Of a stretch of DNA of 64,000 bases, positions 10,280 to 22,605 are shown piece after piece (position 1 is the first letter of the stretch; each line of letters begins with the position of its first letter). The notes beneath the pieces were generated by a model. The model saw only the letters and a program-made list of their open reading frames with translations, ran no database searches and was not told where the DNA came from. This DNA comes from Lolium rigidum (taxonomy: Eukaryota > Streptophyta > Magnoliopsida > Poales > Poaceae): positions 328,645,090-328,709,089 of the forward strand of contig NC_061514.1 in assembly GCF_022539505.1 (NCBI RefSeq). Direction: 5' to 3'. Position numbers and translations under genes: made by a program.

Positions 10280-13200
10280 TCATTTCTTTCCTTGTGTCCC
10301 TGCTTGCTTACGATTGTGCCGTATCCATGGAGCATCCTCATCATTTAACTTAATGCTTGGGTCGGTGTTCACTTTGAAGGGCGGAATTTCAGCAAACATA
10401 TTATAATCTTCTGACATGTCTGTCTTGTCCTCCACTCCCACGATGTTTCTTTTCCCCGAAAGAACAATGTGGCGCTTTGGATCATCGCATGATGTACCGA
10501 TCGTTTTCTTATCTTTCCATTTCCTCGGTTTGCTACTCATGTCCTTCACATAGAAAACCTGAGCGACATCTTTCGCTAGGACGAATGGTTCGTCAAGGTA
10601 ACCAAGATTGTTGAAATCCACCATTGTCATTCCGTATTGCTGGTCCACCTTTACCCCACCTCCTGTTAGCTTGAACCATTTGCACCGGAACAAAGGGACC
10701 CTAAAGGAGGGTCCATAGTCAAGTTCCCATATCTCCTCTATGTAACCATAATATGTGACCTTTTGCCCATTCTCGTTTGCTGCATCAAAGCGACACCACT
10801 GTTTTGGTTGGTGCTCTTTTTATCTTGGGCGATCGTGTAAAATGTATTCCCATTTATCTCGTACCCTTGGAAAGTCGTTATAGTCGAAGATGGTGTCTTG
10901 GCCAACATGTACAGCTGATCTACAACATGTTCGTCACTCATTAAATGTTTTCTCAACCAACTGCCGAAAGTCTCCATGTGGGCCGTCCTAATCCAGGATT
11001 CAGGCTTCCCTGGGTTGTTCGAGCGTAAAATATTCTTGTGTTTCTCAAATTACGGAGCCACCAAGCTGGAATTGGTCAGTACTGTGTGGTGTGCTTCAGT
11101 CATAGAATGGCCGTCCATACATATCGTTGATTTCCTTCCGATCGTGCCTTTTCCACTTAGTCTCCCCTCGTGTCGCGATCGAGGAAGACCAATCGGCTTA
11201 AGATCAGGAACAAAGTCAACACAAAACTCAATTACCTCCTCATTTCCATAGCCCTTGGCGATGCTTCCTTCTGGCCTAGCACGGTTACGAACATATTTCT
11301 TTAATATTCCCATGAACCTCTCGAAGGGGAACATATTGTGTAGAAATACAGGACCGAGAATGGAAATCTCATCGACTAGGTGAACCAGGAGGTGCGTCAT
11401 AATATTGAAGAAGGATGGCGGGAACACCAACTCGAAACCGACAAGACATTGGATCACATCGTTCCGTAACCGTGGTAGAACTTCGGATTGATTACCTTCC
11501 GAGAGATTGCATTGAGGAATGCACATAGCTTCACAATGGCTACTCGAACATTTTCCGGCAGGAGCCCCCTCAAAGCAATCGGAAGCAATTGCGTCATAAT
11601 CACGTGGCGGTCGTGAGACTTCAGGTTTTGGAACTTTTTCTCCGCCATGTTTATTATTCCCTTTATATTGGACGAGAATCCGGACGGGACCTTCATACTC
11701 GCTCGGGCATTCAAAAAAGATGACCTTCTCTTCTTTGGTGAGAGCGTAGCCGGCACGACCTTGAAACCGTTCCGGATGCCGGTCATCGGGGTCTTTCAAA
11801 ATTTGCTGGTCCCGCCGTGCTTCCTTTGTATCATTTGACTTCCCATACACGCCCAAGAAGCTTAGGAGGTTCACGCAAATATTCTTCGTAACGTGCATCA
11901 CCTCGATTGCGGAGCGGACTTCTAGGACTTTCCAATATTCTAGCTCCCGGAATATAGATTTCTTCTTCCACATGGCTGCGTGCCCGTCAGCTCCCTTCGG
12001 AACCGATTGTCCGCCAGGACCCTTTCCAAAGATGACTTTCAAATCCTTGACCATATCAAATACCTCAGCACCAGTAGTGTTCCGCAGGCTTCGGCCGGTG
12101 ATCTGCCTTGCCGTTGTAATGCTTGCCTTTCTTTCTTACTGGATGACCTTTCGGAAGAAATCGACGATGCCCAAGGTACACGTTCTTCTTACAATTTTGC
12201 AAATGTACACTTTCAGTCTCATGTAAGCAGTGCGTGCATGCATTGTATCCCTTATTTGACAGTCCCGAAAGGTTACTAAGAGCAGGCCAATCGTTGATGG
12301 TTACGAAAAGCAACGCTCGTAGGTCAAATTCCTCTTCTTTGTGCTCATCCCACACACGGACACCAGGTCTGCCCCACAGCTGTAAAAGCTCATCAACTAA
12401 TGGCCTTAGGTACACATCGATGTCGTTGCCGGGTTGCTTCGGACCTTGGATGAGCACTGACATCATAATGAACTTCCGCTTCATGCACAACCAAGGAGGA
12501 AGGTTGTAGATGCATAGAGTCACGGGCCGGTGCTATGGCTGGAGCTCGCTCGCCAAAAGGATTCATGCCATCCGTACTTAGACCAAATCTTATGTTCCTT
12601 GCGTCAGCTGCAAAATCTTTGAACTCTCTGTCGATCTTTCTCCATTGCGTTCCATCCGCGGGGTGTCTCAACTCCCCGTCCGACTTACGGTCCTCTTTGT
12701 GCCATCGCAACAACTTGGCATGCTCTTTGTTCCTGAACAGACGTTTCAACCGTGGTATTATAGGAGCATACCACATCACCTTGGCGGGAACCCTCTTCCT
12801 GGGTTTCTGGCCCTCAATCACCAGGGTCATCGCCTCTGATCTTATAACGCAATGCAGTGCATACCGGGCATTCATTCAAATTCTCGTATTCACCGCGGTA
12901 GAGGATGCAGTCGTTGATGCATGCATGTATCTTCAGAACCTCTAAACCTAGAGGGCAGACAACCTTCTTTGCTTCGTACGTACTGGCGGGCAACTCGTTA
13001 TTCTTTGGAAACATATTCTTCAACATTTTCAGCAAGTTTTCAAATGCCGAGTCAGCTACACCTGCCTCGTGCCTTCCATTTCAGCAAATCCAGTGTGCAG
13101 CCCAGCTTTTTCAGACCATCATCGCATCCGGGGTACAGCGCCTTCCTGTGATCCTCTAACATGCGATCCAAATTCTCCCTCTCCTTTTCAGTTTCGCAGC

Positions 13201-13612
13201 GTCTCCGTGCATCAGCAATGGTCCGACCAAGATCATCAACGGGATCATCACGTGCCTCTTCTTCACCTTCCCCTTCACCTTCCCCTTCACCTTCAGCATC
13301 CTCCATGAAAGTATCACCGAAATGAGCAAGATAGCTTTCATCGATGAAATCATCCCCTTCTTCATCTTCTTCCATTATAACCCCTCTTTCTCCATGCTTG
13401 GTCCAACAATTATAGCTTGGCATGAAACCGTGCCGAAGCAGGTGCATGTGAACATCTCTTGAGGAAGAGTAACCCTTCTGATTCTTACAGTTAACACATG
13501 GACAGATAACAAAACCCCTCTGCTTGTTCGCATTAGCCACTACGAGGAAATCTTTCAAACCCGTACTGAACTCGCCGGAGAGTCGGTTACCGTATATCCA
13601 TTGCCGATTCAT
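10280..13612 (-). pseudogene. TNP2-like CACTA transposase (Transposase_21 type), frame-broken
   Basis: It starts at 13612 (MNRQWIYGNRLSGEFS), right after an atgcag acceptor-like site, with the Transposase-associated zinc-binding region (CPCVNCK...HLLRHGF). An acidic EGEGEGE stretch follows. The catalytic part (13035-12065) includes NNELPASTYEAKK, FGLSTDGMNPFGE, IYNLPPWLCMKRKF, FVTINDWPALS and ACTHCLHETES. The C-terminal parts correspond to DUF4218 (HLLVHLVDEISILGPV) and DUF4216 (YMLAKTP...; KRNIVGVEDKTDMSEDYNMF). Length is normal for a plant TNP2. Frame breaks occur after about 13055, near 12850 (five bases missing relative to element 3), near 12530, near 12060 and in the DUF4218 region. The break near 12530 reads GCGAGC where element 3 reads GCGGAGC, a CAG-type difference, so some breaks may be false. 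It would cut and paste the element by binding its ends. Confidence 0.85.
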
Positions 13613-14208
13613 CTGCATTATTATAATATAAAATATATAATTAACCATCATGCATTTGTTAAACTAACTAGCTACAAACAATATAAATTAAACAATGAAC
13701 TACACACACATGCATATTGTATCAATGACGACACATCAAAGGTTCAAGTTGCTAACCGCGATCGAGGAGGAAAAAATAAATGAGAAAGCTCAAGTGTGGC
13801 TCCAACACTTCATATCATGTTTGTTTCATGCTCTTGGGGCATTTCATCAAACACCTTATGTGCATAAGAGGAACCAAAAGCAAACCTAACACTCACTTGT
13901 GAAGTTTGTGAAGAGAATGGCTCCAAATGGCTAAGTGTTGGCTCCAAATGGCTGGATGGGTATATATAGGGGAGGGGCTTTAGTCCCGGTTGGCCTGGCC
14001 AACCGCGACTAAAGGCCTTCGTAGTCGCGGTTGGCCTGGCCAACCGCGACTCAAAGCCCCCACGTGCACCAGCTGCCCACCGTGCGCCCTGGGCCCAGGC
14101 CTTTGGTCGCGGTTCGCCACACGAACCGCGACTAAAGACCCCATTAGTCGCGGTTCCTTTACCTTCGCGACTTATGGGGCTTCCCGGAAGCCTGTTTTTC
14201 TACCAGTG
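13613..14208 (-). repeat. Transposase leader and right terminal repeats of CACTA element 1
   Basis: On the minus strand this runs from the CACTGGTAGAAAAACAGGC terminus through three palindromic TTAGTCGCGGTT blocks (13976-14160) to a TATA-like TATATAGGGGAGGGG near 13962-13975. About 350 bp of leader follow, containing a probable 5' intron ending at 13613. The equivalent stretch in element 3 is 56197-56789. Confidence 0.75.
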
Positions 14209-14354
14209 TCGGGTAAGATTTGAGCTTAGTGTTGCAAAGAAAAGTTTTACTAAAGATCAAATGAAAATACTTTGTCACAGCTACGTTAGGAACATATGAA
14301 ACTAGACTCATTTTTCATGCAATTATAAAATGAGTCCAAAGAATTGCACCTAGT

Positions 14355-15389
14355 CTAGCTATGATTATCTTTTGCTGCTAGGATGTCCACGGTGTGACGC
14401 TGATGGTGATTGTAGATCATGAACACGAGCTTCATGTAATCTGGAGGAGTAAAAGTAAGATTAGGTTCAGTATGCAATTTGGGCAACTCATCCTGCTACA
14501 CGTTTTATAAACTTCTTGTAAACATGTAGACAATACTTATCAAAAAGATATGTTTAAGTAAGCAGAAAAAAGCGAAGTGTAGTCATAACACCAACGCGAG
14601 GCACACAATGGAGATCGTGGCGTCTGCCAATAAAAAAAGTGTCATATATCGATACCATTTGATGCTCTTCAATCCATTGGCAGACTCAACATTTGCTATG
14701 TGGTAGGTGTAGCGCTCAAAGTTTCCTGGAGAAAATTTGCTGATCATCGCACCATGGTATAGGGAAAGTGAAAGAAAACATAAACTTTGGTATCAGACCA
14801 GTAAGAAAACTGCCTACCTTACAATTGGATCTGACACTCTTAAATCCAAAGAGTCAACAAGCATGACTGTATGATGTAATGCAGGCATGTACATGACCCT
14901 CATATTTAACCTGTTCCTCACAAAACTAAGAAACTAAGCATATTCTGCGGTGCAATATTTAAAAAGCTCAAGGGCATGATCTTTATCAGTTTCAAGTAGC
15001 AATCTAGTAGCACCAAAATGTGGTTGTGAAATAGAATGGAAACTTGCCTAAATTACTACCGGAAGGTAACAAGGCTTATGTAAAACAATAGTTCACTCGA
15101 GCCTTCATAACAAAATTAGATCCTATGTAATGAAAAGAGGAAAATAATATAACCATGACATGTGCACCAGTCACGAACTGGTCCATGCAATAAACAAACA
15201 ATTTTTCCATTCACTGACATTGGGCTTAGCAACACGGATGAAAAACTATTTTCAGAAAGTAATGATTCATATAGGGGCGATCCCTTTCCTCTTCCCCGCC
15301 AGTGTAGCGCATGCAAATAAAAGGAAGGAGAACAACACCTGGGCCTCGGGATTCATCTTTTCCCCTTTCTCCTGACGCACCACCTCCAT
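14355..15389 (-). pseudogene. Decayed multi-exon low-copy gene, function unknown
   Basis: This looks like a host gene, not a transposon gene. A possible first exon (15389-15339, MEVVRQEKGEKMNPEAQ) ends at CAG|gtgttg. Exon 15047-14818 encodes SFHSISQPHFGATRLLLE, then LFKYCTAEYA, a TAG stop at 14936-14934 where Gln is expected, and FVRNRLNMRVMYMPALHH to SDPIV. It joins in phase with 14739 (donor AAG|gtaggc, acceptor gatcag|C), giving SKFSPGNFERYTYHIANV. A last exon (14440-14355) reads YMKLVFMIYNHHQRHTVDIL and ends NHS-stop, but does not join in phase with the previous exon. I do not recognise the family. The copia element sits about 120 bp upstream of the ATG and CACTA element 1 about 145 bp past the stop. 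Confidence 0.5.
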
Positions 15390-15512
15390 CTGTAGCTCAC
15401 ACTGTGACTCGCCTGATGGAGTGAAACTGGGGAGGCTAGGGCCCGAGAGGGGTGAATTGGAGAGAGGGTTAGAAATGAGATGAAGGGTATCGCTGGAGGT
15501 AGAGTTTGCCTT

Positions 15513-15665
15513 TGTTAGAGTTTGTTTTTCTGTATACATAGTACTCCACCCGTACTCTATACACCCTTGTATCTTACCCTCAGGGTTTTTCCTGTGATAT
15601 ATAACATGAAACCGATGCCCAAGAAGGGTACGCAACGTTCTCCAAAATAATCGCTCGCTTCAACA
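15513..15665 (+). repeat. Copia 5' LTR
   Basis: TGTTAGAG...TTCAACA, 153 bp. It lacks the CGGTATGGAGTAGTA-type insertion seen in the 3' LTR, which accounts for most of the 15-bp length difference. It is followed at 15666 by TGGTATCGAGAGC, the primer binding site (the initiator tRNA-Met match is TGGTATCAGAGC). Confidence 0.92.
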
Positions 15666-15856
15666 TGGTATCGAGAGCTATCCTCTTCCCATCTAGCCGC
15701 CGCCAGCGGTGCTGACCTCCTTCACCGCCGCCGGCCTCCTTCCTCCTCAACAAAACAACCAGAAACTCCTCTCTCCTCTAGATCACGACCAAAGCTCTCA
15801 ATTCCCCTAGCCTTTTCTCCCCAAAACCCCCCCTCCTCTCAAACCCTAGTTTTTCC

Positions 15857-15970
15857 ATGTCTTCCCCTACACATCAGCCGGTCACCATTGCTGCTCCGTC
15901 GGCCACGAAGCTCAACCGCGACAACTTCCTCTCCTGGCAGACGCAGATTCCGCCCTCTCTACGTGGCGCC
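15857..15970 (+). pseudogene. Copia gag, part 1 (38 codons)
   Basis: ATG at 15857 opens MSSPTHQPVTIAAPSATKLN and continues to NFLSWQTQIPPSLRGA at 15970, the typical N-terminus of a grass copia Gag. The frame is cut by the CACTA element at 15971 and continues at 28368 with RVVGFLDG. Confidence 0.9.
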
Positions 15971-16282
15971 CACTAGTAGGAAAACCCTTATAGGCGGAGC
16001 TTAGTTCTAGGGCGCACCCCTAAGAATGCGCCACAGAAATAGCTTAATTTTGTGGCGCACCATGGAACACTGCGCCACAAAAACTTGGTGGGGCCCACAC
16101 CCTGTCACGCCCAATCATTGGTTTTACTTTTTCTACGGCGCACTACACTTGGTGCGCCACAGAAATAACGTGTTCTGTGGCGCACTGGCTTCGGTGCGCC
16201 ACAGAAATAACGTGTTCTGTGGCGCACTGGCTTCGGTGCGCCACAGAAATAACGTGTTCTGTGGCGCACTTGCCTCGGTGCG
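15971..16282. repeat. Left subterminal repeats of CACTA element 2, with a triple hairpin repeat
   Basis: Between 16151 and 16282 a unit of about 42 bp (TTCGGTGCGCCACAGAA, ATAACGTG, TTCTGTGGCGCAC, TGGC) repeats three times. Each unit is itself a near-perfect inverted repeat with a 12-13 bp stem. Gypsy copy A is inserted at the end of the array. Confidence 0.88.
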
Positions 16283-17880
16283 TGATGGCGTGTATTTCAC
16301 ACGTTCGTTGGGCAACCCCAAGAGGAAGGTATGATGCGCACAGCAGCAAGTTTTCCCTCAGAAAGAAACCAAGGTTTATCGAACCAGGAGGAGCCAAGAA
16401 GCACGTTGAAGGTTGATGGCGGCGGGATGTAGTGCGGCGCAACACCAGGGATTCCGGCGCCAACGTGGAACCTGCACAACACAACCAAACTACTTTGCCC
16501 CAACGAAACAGTGAGGTTGTCAATCTCACCGGCTTGCTGTAACAAAGGATTAACCGTATTGTGTGGAAGATGATTGTTTGCGGAAAACGATGAGAACAAG
16601 TATTGCAAGTAGATTGTATTTCAGTAAAGAGAATTGGACCGGGGTCCACAGTTCACTAGAGGTGTCTCTCCCATAAGACGAACAAGCATGTTGGGTGAAC
16701 AAATTACAGTTGGGCAATTGACAAATAAAGAGAGCATGACAATGCACATACATATCATGATGAGTATAGTGAGATTTAATTGGGCATTACGACAAAGTAC
16801 ATAGACCGCCATCCAACCGCATCTATGCCTAAAAAGTCCACCTTCAAAGTTATCATCCGAACCCCCTCCAGTATTAAGTTGCAAACAACGGACAATTGCA
16901 TTAAGTATGGTGCGTAATGTAATCAACAACTACATCCTTAGACATAGCATCAATGTTTTATCCCTAGTGGCAACAAGCACAACACAACCTTAGAACTTTC
17001 TGTCACTCGTCCCGGTGTCAATGCGGCATGAACCCACTATCGAGCATAAGTACTCCCTCTTGGAGTTACAAGCATCTACTTGGCCAGAGCATCTACTAGT
17101 AACGGAGAGCATGCAAGATCATAAACAACACATAAGCATAACTTTGATAATCAACATAACAAGTATTCTCTATTCATCGGATCCCAACAAACGCAACATA
17201 TAGAATTACGGATAGATGATCTTGATCATGATAGGCAGCTCACAAGATCCGACAATGATAGCACAATGGGGAGAAGACAACCATCTAGCTACTGCTATGG
17301 ACCCATAGTCCAGGGGTAGACTACTCACTCATCACTCCGGAGGCGACCATGGCGGTGTAGAGTCCTCCGGGAGATGATTCCCCTCTCCGGCGTGGTGCCG
17401 GAGGCGATCTCCAGGATCCCCCGAGATGGGATCGGCGGCGACGGCGTCTCGGTAATGTTTTCCGTATCGTGGCTCTCGGTACCGGGGGTTTCGTCACGGA
17501 GGCTATTTGTAGGCGGAAGGGCAAGTCAAGAGGCGGCACGGGGGGGCCCACACCACGGGCCGCGCGGCCAAGGGGGGGGCCGCGCCGCCCTAGGGTTTGG
17601 CCACCCCGTGGCCCCTCTTCGTCTCGTCTTCGGTCTTCTGGAAGCTTCGTGAGAAAATAGGCCTCCGGGCTTTTATTTCGTCCAATTCCGAGAATATTTC
17701 TTTACTAGGATTTCTGAAACCAAAAACAGCAGAAAACAAGAATCGGCACTTCGGCATCTTGTTAATAGGTTAGTTCCGGAAAATGCACGAATATGATATA
17801 AAGTGTGCATAAAACATGTAGATAACATCAATAATGTGGCATGGAACACAAGAAATTATCGATACGTTGGAGACGTATCA
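16283..17880 (-). repeat. Gypsy copy A, left (3') LTR
   Basis: 1598 bp, very similar to the right LTR. Many differences between the two are CAG in one and CGA, CGG, CG or CGAG in the other (for example CCCTCAGAAAG here against CCCTCGAAAG at 22935). Short frames inside are noise. Confidence 0.93.
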
Positions 17881-20487
17881 GCATCCCTAAGCTTAGTTCT
17901 GCTCGTCCCGAGCAGGGTAAAACGATAACAAAGATAATTTCTGGAGTGACATGCCATCATAAACTTGATCATACTATTTGTAAAGCATATGTAGAGAATG
18001 CAGCGATCAAAACAATGGTGATGACATGAGTAAACAAGTGAATCATAAAGCAAAGACTTTTCATGAATAGCACTTCAAGACAAGCATCAATAAGTCTTGC
18101 ATAAGAGTTAACTCATAAAGCAATAATTCAAAGTAAAGGTATTGAAGCAACACAAAAGAAGATTAAGTTTCAGCGGTTGCTTTCAACTTGTAACATGTAT
18201 ATCTCATGGATATTGTCAACATAGAGTAATATAATAAGTGCAATAAGCGAATATGTAGGAATCAATGCACAGTTCACACAAGTGTTTGCTTCTTAAGGTA
18301 GAGAGAAATAGGTGAACTGACTCAACATTGAAAGTAAAAGAATGGTCCTCATAGAGGAAAAGCATCGATTGCTATATTTGTGCTAGAGCTTTGATTTTGA
18401 AAACATGAAACAATTTTGTCAACGGTAGTAATAAAGCATATGCATCATGTAAATTATATCTTATAAGTTGCAAGCCTCATGCATAGTGTACTAATAGTGC
18501 CCGCACCTTGTCCTAATTAGCTTGGACTACCTGGATTATCACCGCAATACATATGCTTTAACCAAGTATCACAAAGGGGTACCTCTATGCCGCCTGTACA
18601 AAGGTCTAAGGAGAAAGCTCGCATTTGGATTTCTCGCTTTTGATTATTCTCAACTTAGACATCCATACCGGGACAACATAGACAACGGATAATGGACTCC
18701 TCTTTTAATGCTTTAAGCATTCAACAACAATTAATTCTTTTCTCATTAGAGATTTGAGGATGTTTGTCCAAAACTGAAACTTCCACCATGGAACATGGCT
18801 TTAGTTAGCGGCCCAATGTTCTTCTCTCACAATATGCATGCTCAAACCATTCAACTCAGTGTAGATCGCCCTTACTTCGGACAAGACGAACATGCATAGC
18901 AACTCACATGAAATTCAACAATGAGTTGATGGCGTTCCCCGATAAACATGGTTATCGCACAACAAGCAACTTAATAAGAGATAAAGTGCATAATTACATA
19001 TTCAATACCACAATAGTTTTTAAGCTAGTTGTCCCATGAGCTATATATTGCAAAGGTGAATGATGGAATTTTAAAGGTAGCACTCAAGCAATTTACTTTG
19101 GAATGGCTGGAAAATACCATGTAGTAGGTAGGTATGGTGGACACAATTGGCATAGTGGTTGGCTCAAGTATTTTGGATGCATGAGAAGTATTCCCTCTCG
19201 ATACAAGGTTTAGGCTAGCAAGGCTTGTTAGAAACAAACACAAGGATGAACCGGTGCAGCAAAACTCACATAAAAGACATATTGAAAACATTATAAAACT
19301 CTACACCGTCTTCCTTGTTGTTCAAACTCAATACTAGAAATTATCTAGACCTTAGAGAAACCAATTATGCAAACCAAATTTTAGCATGCTCTATGTATTT
19401 CTTCATTAATGGGTGCAAAGCATATGATGCAAGAGCTTAAACATGAGCACAACAATTGCCAAGTATCACATTACCCAAGACATTTATAGCAATTACTACA
19501 TGTATCATTTTCCAATTCCAACCATATAACAATTTAACGAAGGAGAAACTTCGCCATGAATACTATGAGTAGAAACCAAGGACATATTTGTCCATATGCC
19601 AAAGCGGAGCGTGTATCTCTCCCATAAAGTGAATGCTAGGATCCATTTTATTCAAACAAAACAAAAACAAAAACAAACCGACGCTCCAAGAAAAAACACA
19701 TAAGATGTGATGGAATAAAAATATAGTTTCAGGGGAGGAACCTGATAATGTTGTCGATGAAGAAGGGGATGCCTTGGGCATCCCCAAGCTTAGACGCTTG
19801 AGTCATCTTGATATATGCAGGGGTGAACCACCGGGTGCATCCCCAAGCTTAGAGCTTTCACTCTCCTTGATACTTTTGCATCATACTCCTCTCTTGATCC
19901 TTGAAAACTTCCTCCACACCAAACTCGAAACAACTCATTAGAGGGTTAGTGCACAATATAAATTGACATATTCAGAGGTGACACAATCATTCTTAACACT
20001 TCTGGACATTGCATAATGCTACTGGACATTAGTGGATCAAAGAAATTCATCCAACATAGCAAAAGAGGCAATGCGAAATAAAAGGCAGAATCTGTCAAAA
20101 CAGAACAGTTCGTATTGACGAATTTTAAAATGGCACCAGACTTGCTCAAATGAAAATGCTCAAATTGAATGAAAGTTGCGTACATATCTGAGGATCATGC
20201 ACGTAAATTGGCATAATTTTCTGAGCTTCCTGCAGGGCAGTGGGCTCAGATTCGTGACAGCAAAGAAATCTGGAACTGCGCAGTAATCCAAATCTAGTAC
20301 TTACTTTTCTATCAACGGCTTAACTTGGCACAACAAAACTCAAAACTAAGATAAGGAGAGGTTGCTACAGTAGTAAACAACTTCCAAGACACAAAATAAA
20401 AACAAAGTACTGTAGGTAAAAAAACATGGGTTGTCTCCCATAAGCGCTTTTCTTTAACGCCTTTCAGCTTGGCGCAGAAAGTGTATA
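17881..20487 (-). other. Non-coding internal region of gypsy copy A, in the place of pol
   Basis: About 2.6 kb between the gag-protease stop and the 3' LTR. No RT, RNase H or integrase motif in any frame. The motif CATCCCCAAGCTTAG or a close variant recurs at 17882, 19778 and 19838. Gypsy copy B holds the equivalent sequence at 33129-35720, so it is a stable part of the family and not a recent deletion. Confidence 0.8.
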
Positions 20488-22605
20488 TCAAGTAACATCG
20501 AGAGATGAAGCATCAACATCATAATTTGTTCTAATAATAGAATCATAAGGTACCTTCATTCTCTTTCTAGGGAAGTGTTCCATACCTTTCTTGAGAGGAA
20601 ATTGATATTTTATATTTCCTTCCCTCATATCAATAATAGCACCAACAGTTCGAAGAAAAGGTCTTCCCAATATAATTGGACAAGATGCATTGCATTCAAT
20701 ATCCAAGACAACAAAATCAACGGGAACAAGGTTATTGTTAACGGTAATGCGAACATTATCAACTTTACCCAAAGGTTTCTTTGTAGAATGATCAGCAAGA
20801 TTAACATCCAAATAACAATTTTTCAGCGGTGGCAAGTCAAGCATATTATAAATTTTCTTCGGCATAACAGAAATACTTGCACCAAGATCACATAAAGCAT
20901 TACAATCAAAATCTTTAACCTTAATCTTAATGATGGGCTCCCAACCATCTTCTAGCTTTTTAGGAATAGAGGCTTCGCGCTTTAGTTTCTCTTCTCTAGC
21001 TTTTATGAGAGCATTTGTAATATGATGCGTGAAAGCCAAATTTATAGCACTAGCATTAGGACTTTTAGCAAGTTTTTGCAAGAACTTTATAACTTCAGAG
21101 ATGTGGCAATCATCAAAATTCAAACCATTATAATCTAAAGCAATGGGATCATCATCCCCAATGTTGGAAAAAATTTCAGCAGCTTTATCACAGTGCAATT
21201 TCAGCAGTTTTAGCAGTTTCAGGCAGCTTTTCGCGCTTTGCATTAGAAGTGGAAACATTGCTAACACCAATTCTTTTATTAGTATGAGTAGGAGGTGCAG
21301 CAACATGTGTAGCATTAGCATTACTAGTGGTGGTAATAGTCCAAACTTTAGCTATATTCTTCTCTTTAGCTAGTTTTTCATTTTCTTCTCTATCCCACCT
21401 AGCACGCAGTTCAGCCATTAATCTTATATTCTCATTAATTCTAACTTGAATGGCATTTGCTGTAGTAGCAATCTTATTATGATGATTCTCATTAGGCAAA
21501 ACTTTTGATTTCAAAAGATCAACATCAGCAGCAAGACTATCGACTTTAGAAGCAAGTATATCAATTTTCCCAAGCTTTTCTTCAACAGATTTGTTAAAAG
21601 CAGTTTGTGTACCAATAAATTCTTTAAGCATGGCTTCAAGTACAGGGGGTGAGTTCCTATTATTGTTGTAATAATTCCCATAAGAATTACCATAGCCGTT
21701 GCCATTATTATAAGGATATGGCCTATAGTTGTTACTAGAATTGTTCCGGTAAGCATTGTTGTTGAAATTATTATTTTTAATGAAGTTTACATCAACATGT
21801 TCTTCTTGTGCAACCAATGAAGCTAACGGAAAATTATTAGGATCAATATTAGTCCTATCATTCACAAGCATAGACATAATAACATCAATCTTATCACTCA
21901 AGGAAGAGGTTTCTTCGACGAATTTACCTTCTTACCTTGTGGAGCTCTTTCCGTGTGCCATTCAGAGTAGTTGATCATCATATTATCAAGAAGCCTTGTT
22001 GCTTCACCAAGAGTGATGGACATAAAGGTACCTCCAAGCAGCTGAATCCAATAAATTTCGTGAAGAAAAATTTAGTCCTGCATAGAAGGTTTGGATGATC
22101 ATCCAAGTAGTCGACTCCATGGGTTGGGCAATTTTTAACCAGAGATTTCATTCTTTCCCAAGCTTGAGCAACATGTTCAGTATCTAATTGTTTAAAATTC
22201 ATTATGCTACTCCTCAAAGATATAATTTTAGCAGGGGGATAATATCTACCAATAAAAGCATCCTTGCATTTAGTCCATGAATCAATACTATTCTTAGGCA
22301 GAGATAGCAACCAATCTTTAGCTCTTCCTCTTAATGAGAAAGGGAACAATTTTAGTTTAATAATATCACCATCTACATCTTTATATTTTTGCATTTCGCA
22401 TAGTTCAACAAAATTATTAAGATGGGCAGCAGACATCATCGAACTAATTCCAGAAAATTGATCTTTCATGACAAGATTCAAGTAAAGCAGGTTTAATTTC
22501 AAAGAATTCTGCTGTAGTAGCAGGTGGAGCAATAGGTGTGCATAAGAAATCATTATTATTTGTGGTTGTGAAGTCACACAACTTAGTATTTTCAGCGTTG
22601 GCCAT
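20488..22605 (-). pseudogene. Gypsy copy A gag-protease ORF, frame-broken
   Basis: It starts MANAENTKLCDF at 22605. The capsid-like part includes LKLFPFSLRGRAKDWLLSLP and WTKCKDAFIGRYYPPAKI, typical of plant gypsy Gag. An Asn/Tyr-rich stretch (about 21640-21790, NNNFNNNAYRNN and RPYPYNNGNGYG) follows. The coiled region VRINENIRLMAELRARWDRE comes next, then a retropepsin-like domain (CDLGASISVMPKK and IILGRPFLRT). The ORF stops at 20488. Frame changes fall near 22490, near 22040 (CCAAGCAGCTG where copy B has CCAGCAGCTG), near 21915 and near 21190. The second and third are at CAG sites and may be artefacts. Confidence 0.85.

Larger units (their letters stand above)
3475..14208 (-). mobile_element. 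CACTA (En/Spm) DNA transposon, element 1, complete, about 10.7 kb
   Basis: The plus strand begins CACTTGTGGAAAAAGGGCC at 3475 and ends with the complement of CACTGGTAGAAAAACAGGC at 14208. CACTA elements start with CACT and make 3-bp target duplications; here the flanks are TCA (3472-3474) and TCG (14209-14211), one mismatch. Both ends carry subterminal palindromes built from TTTAGTCGCGGTT and its complement. In transposase orientation (minus) the order is: TNP2-like transposase (13612-10280), an accessory gene on the opposite strand (9543-10106), a divergent control region (about 8765-9540), and a second large gene with a C48-protease-like end (7769-3965). Element 3 at 56197 is a second member of the same family. 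Both copies appear defective, although some breaks may be sequence errors. Confidence 0.93.

Noticed and set aside
16151..16282. Regularly spaced repeats suggestive of a CRISPR array
   Set aside because: Units are contiguous hairpins of a CACTA end in a plant genome; no unique spacers and no cas genes.
16297..16929. Frames inside the gypsy LTRs (for example those starting MGETPLVNCGPRS and MLITLRTILNAIV)
   Set aside because: They recur in all four LTR copies only because the LTR DNA is repeated; they overlap one another and have no domain or start context.
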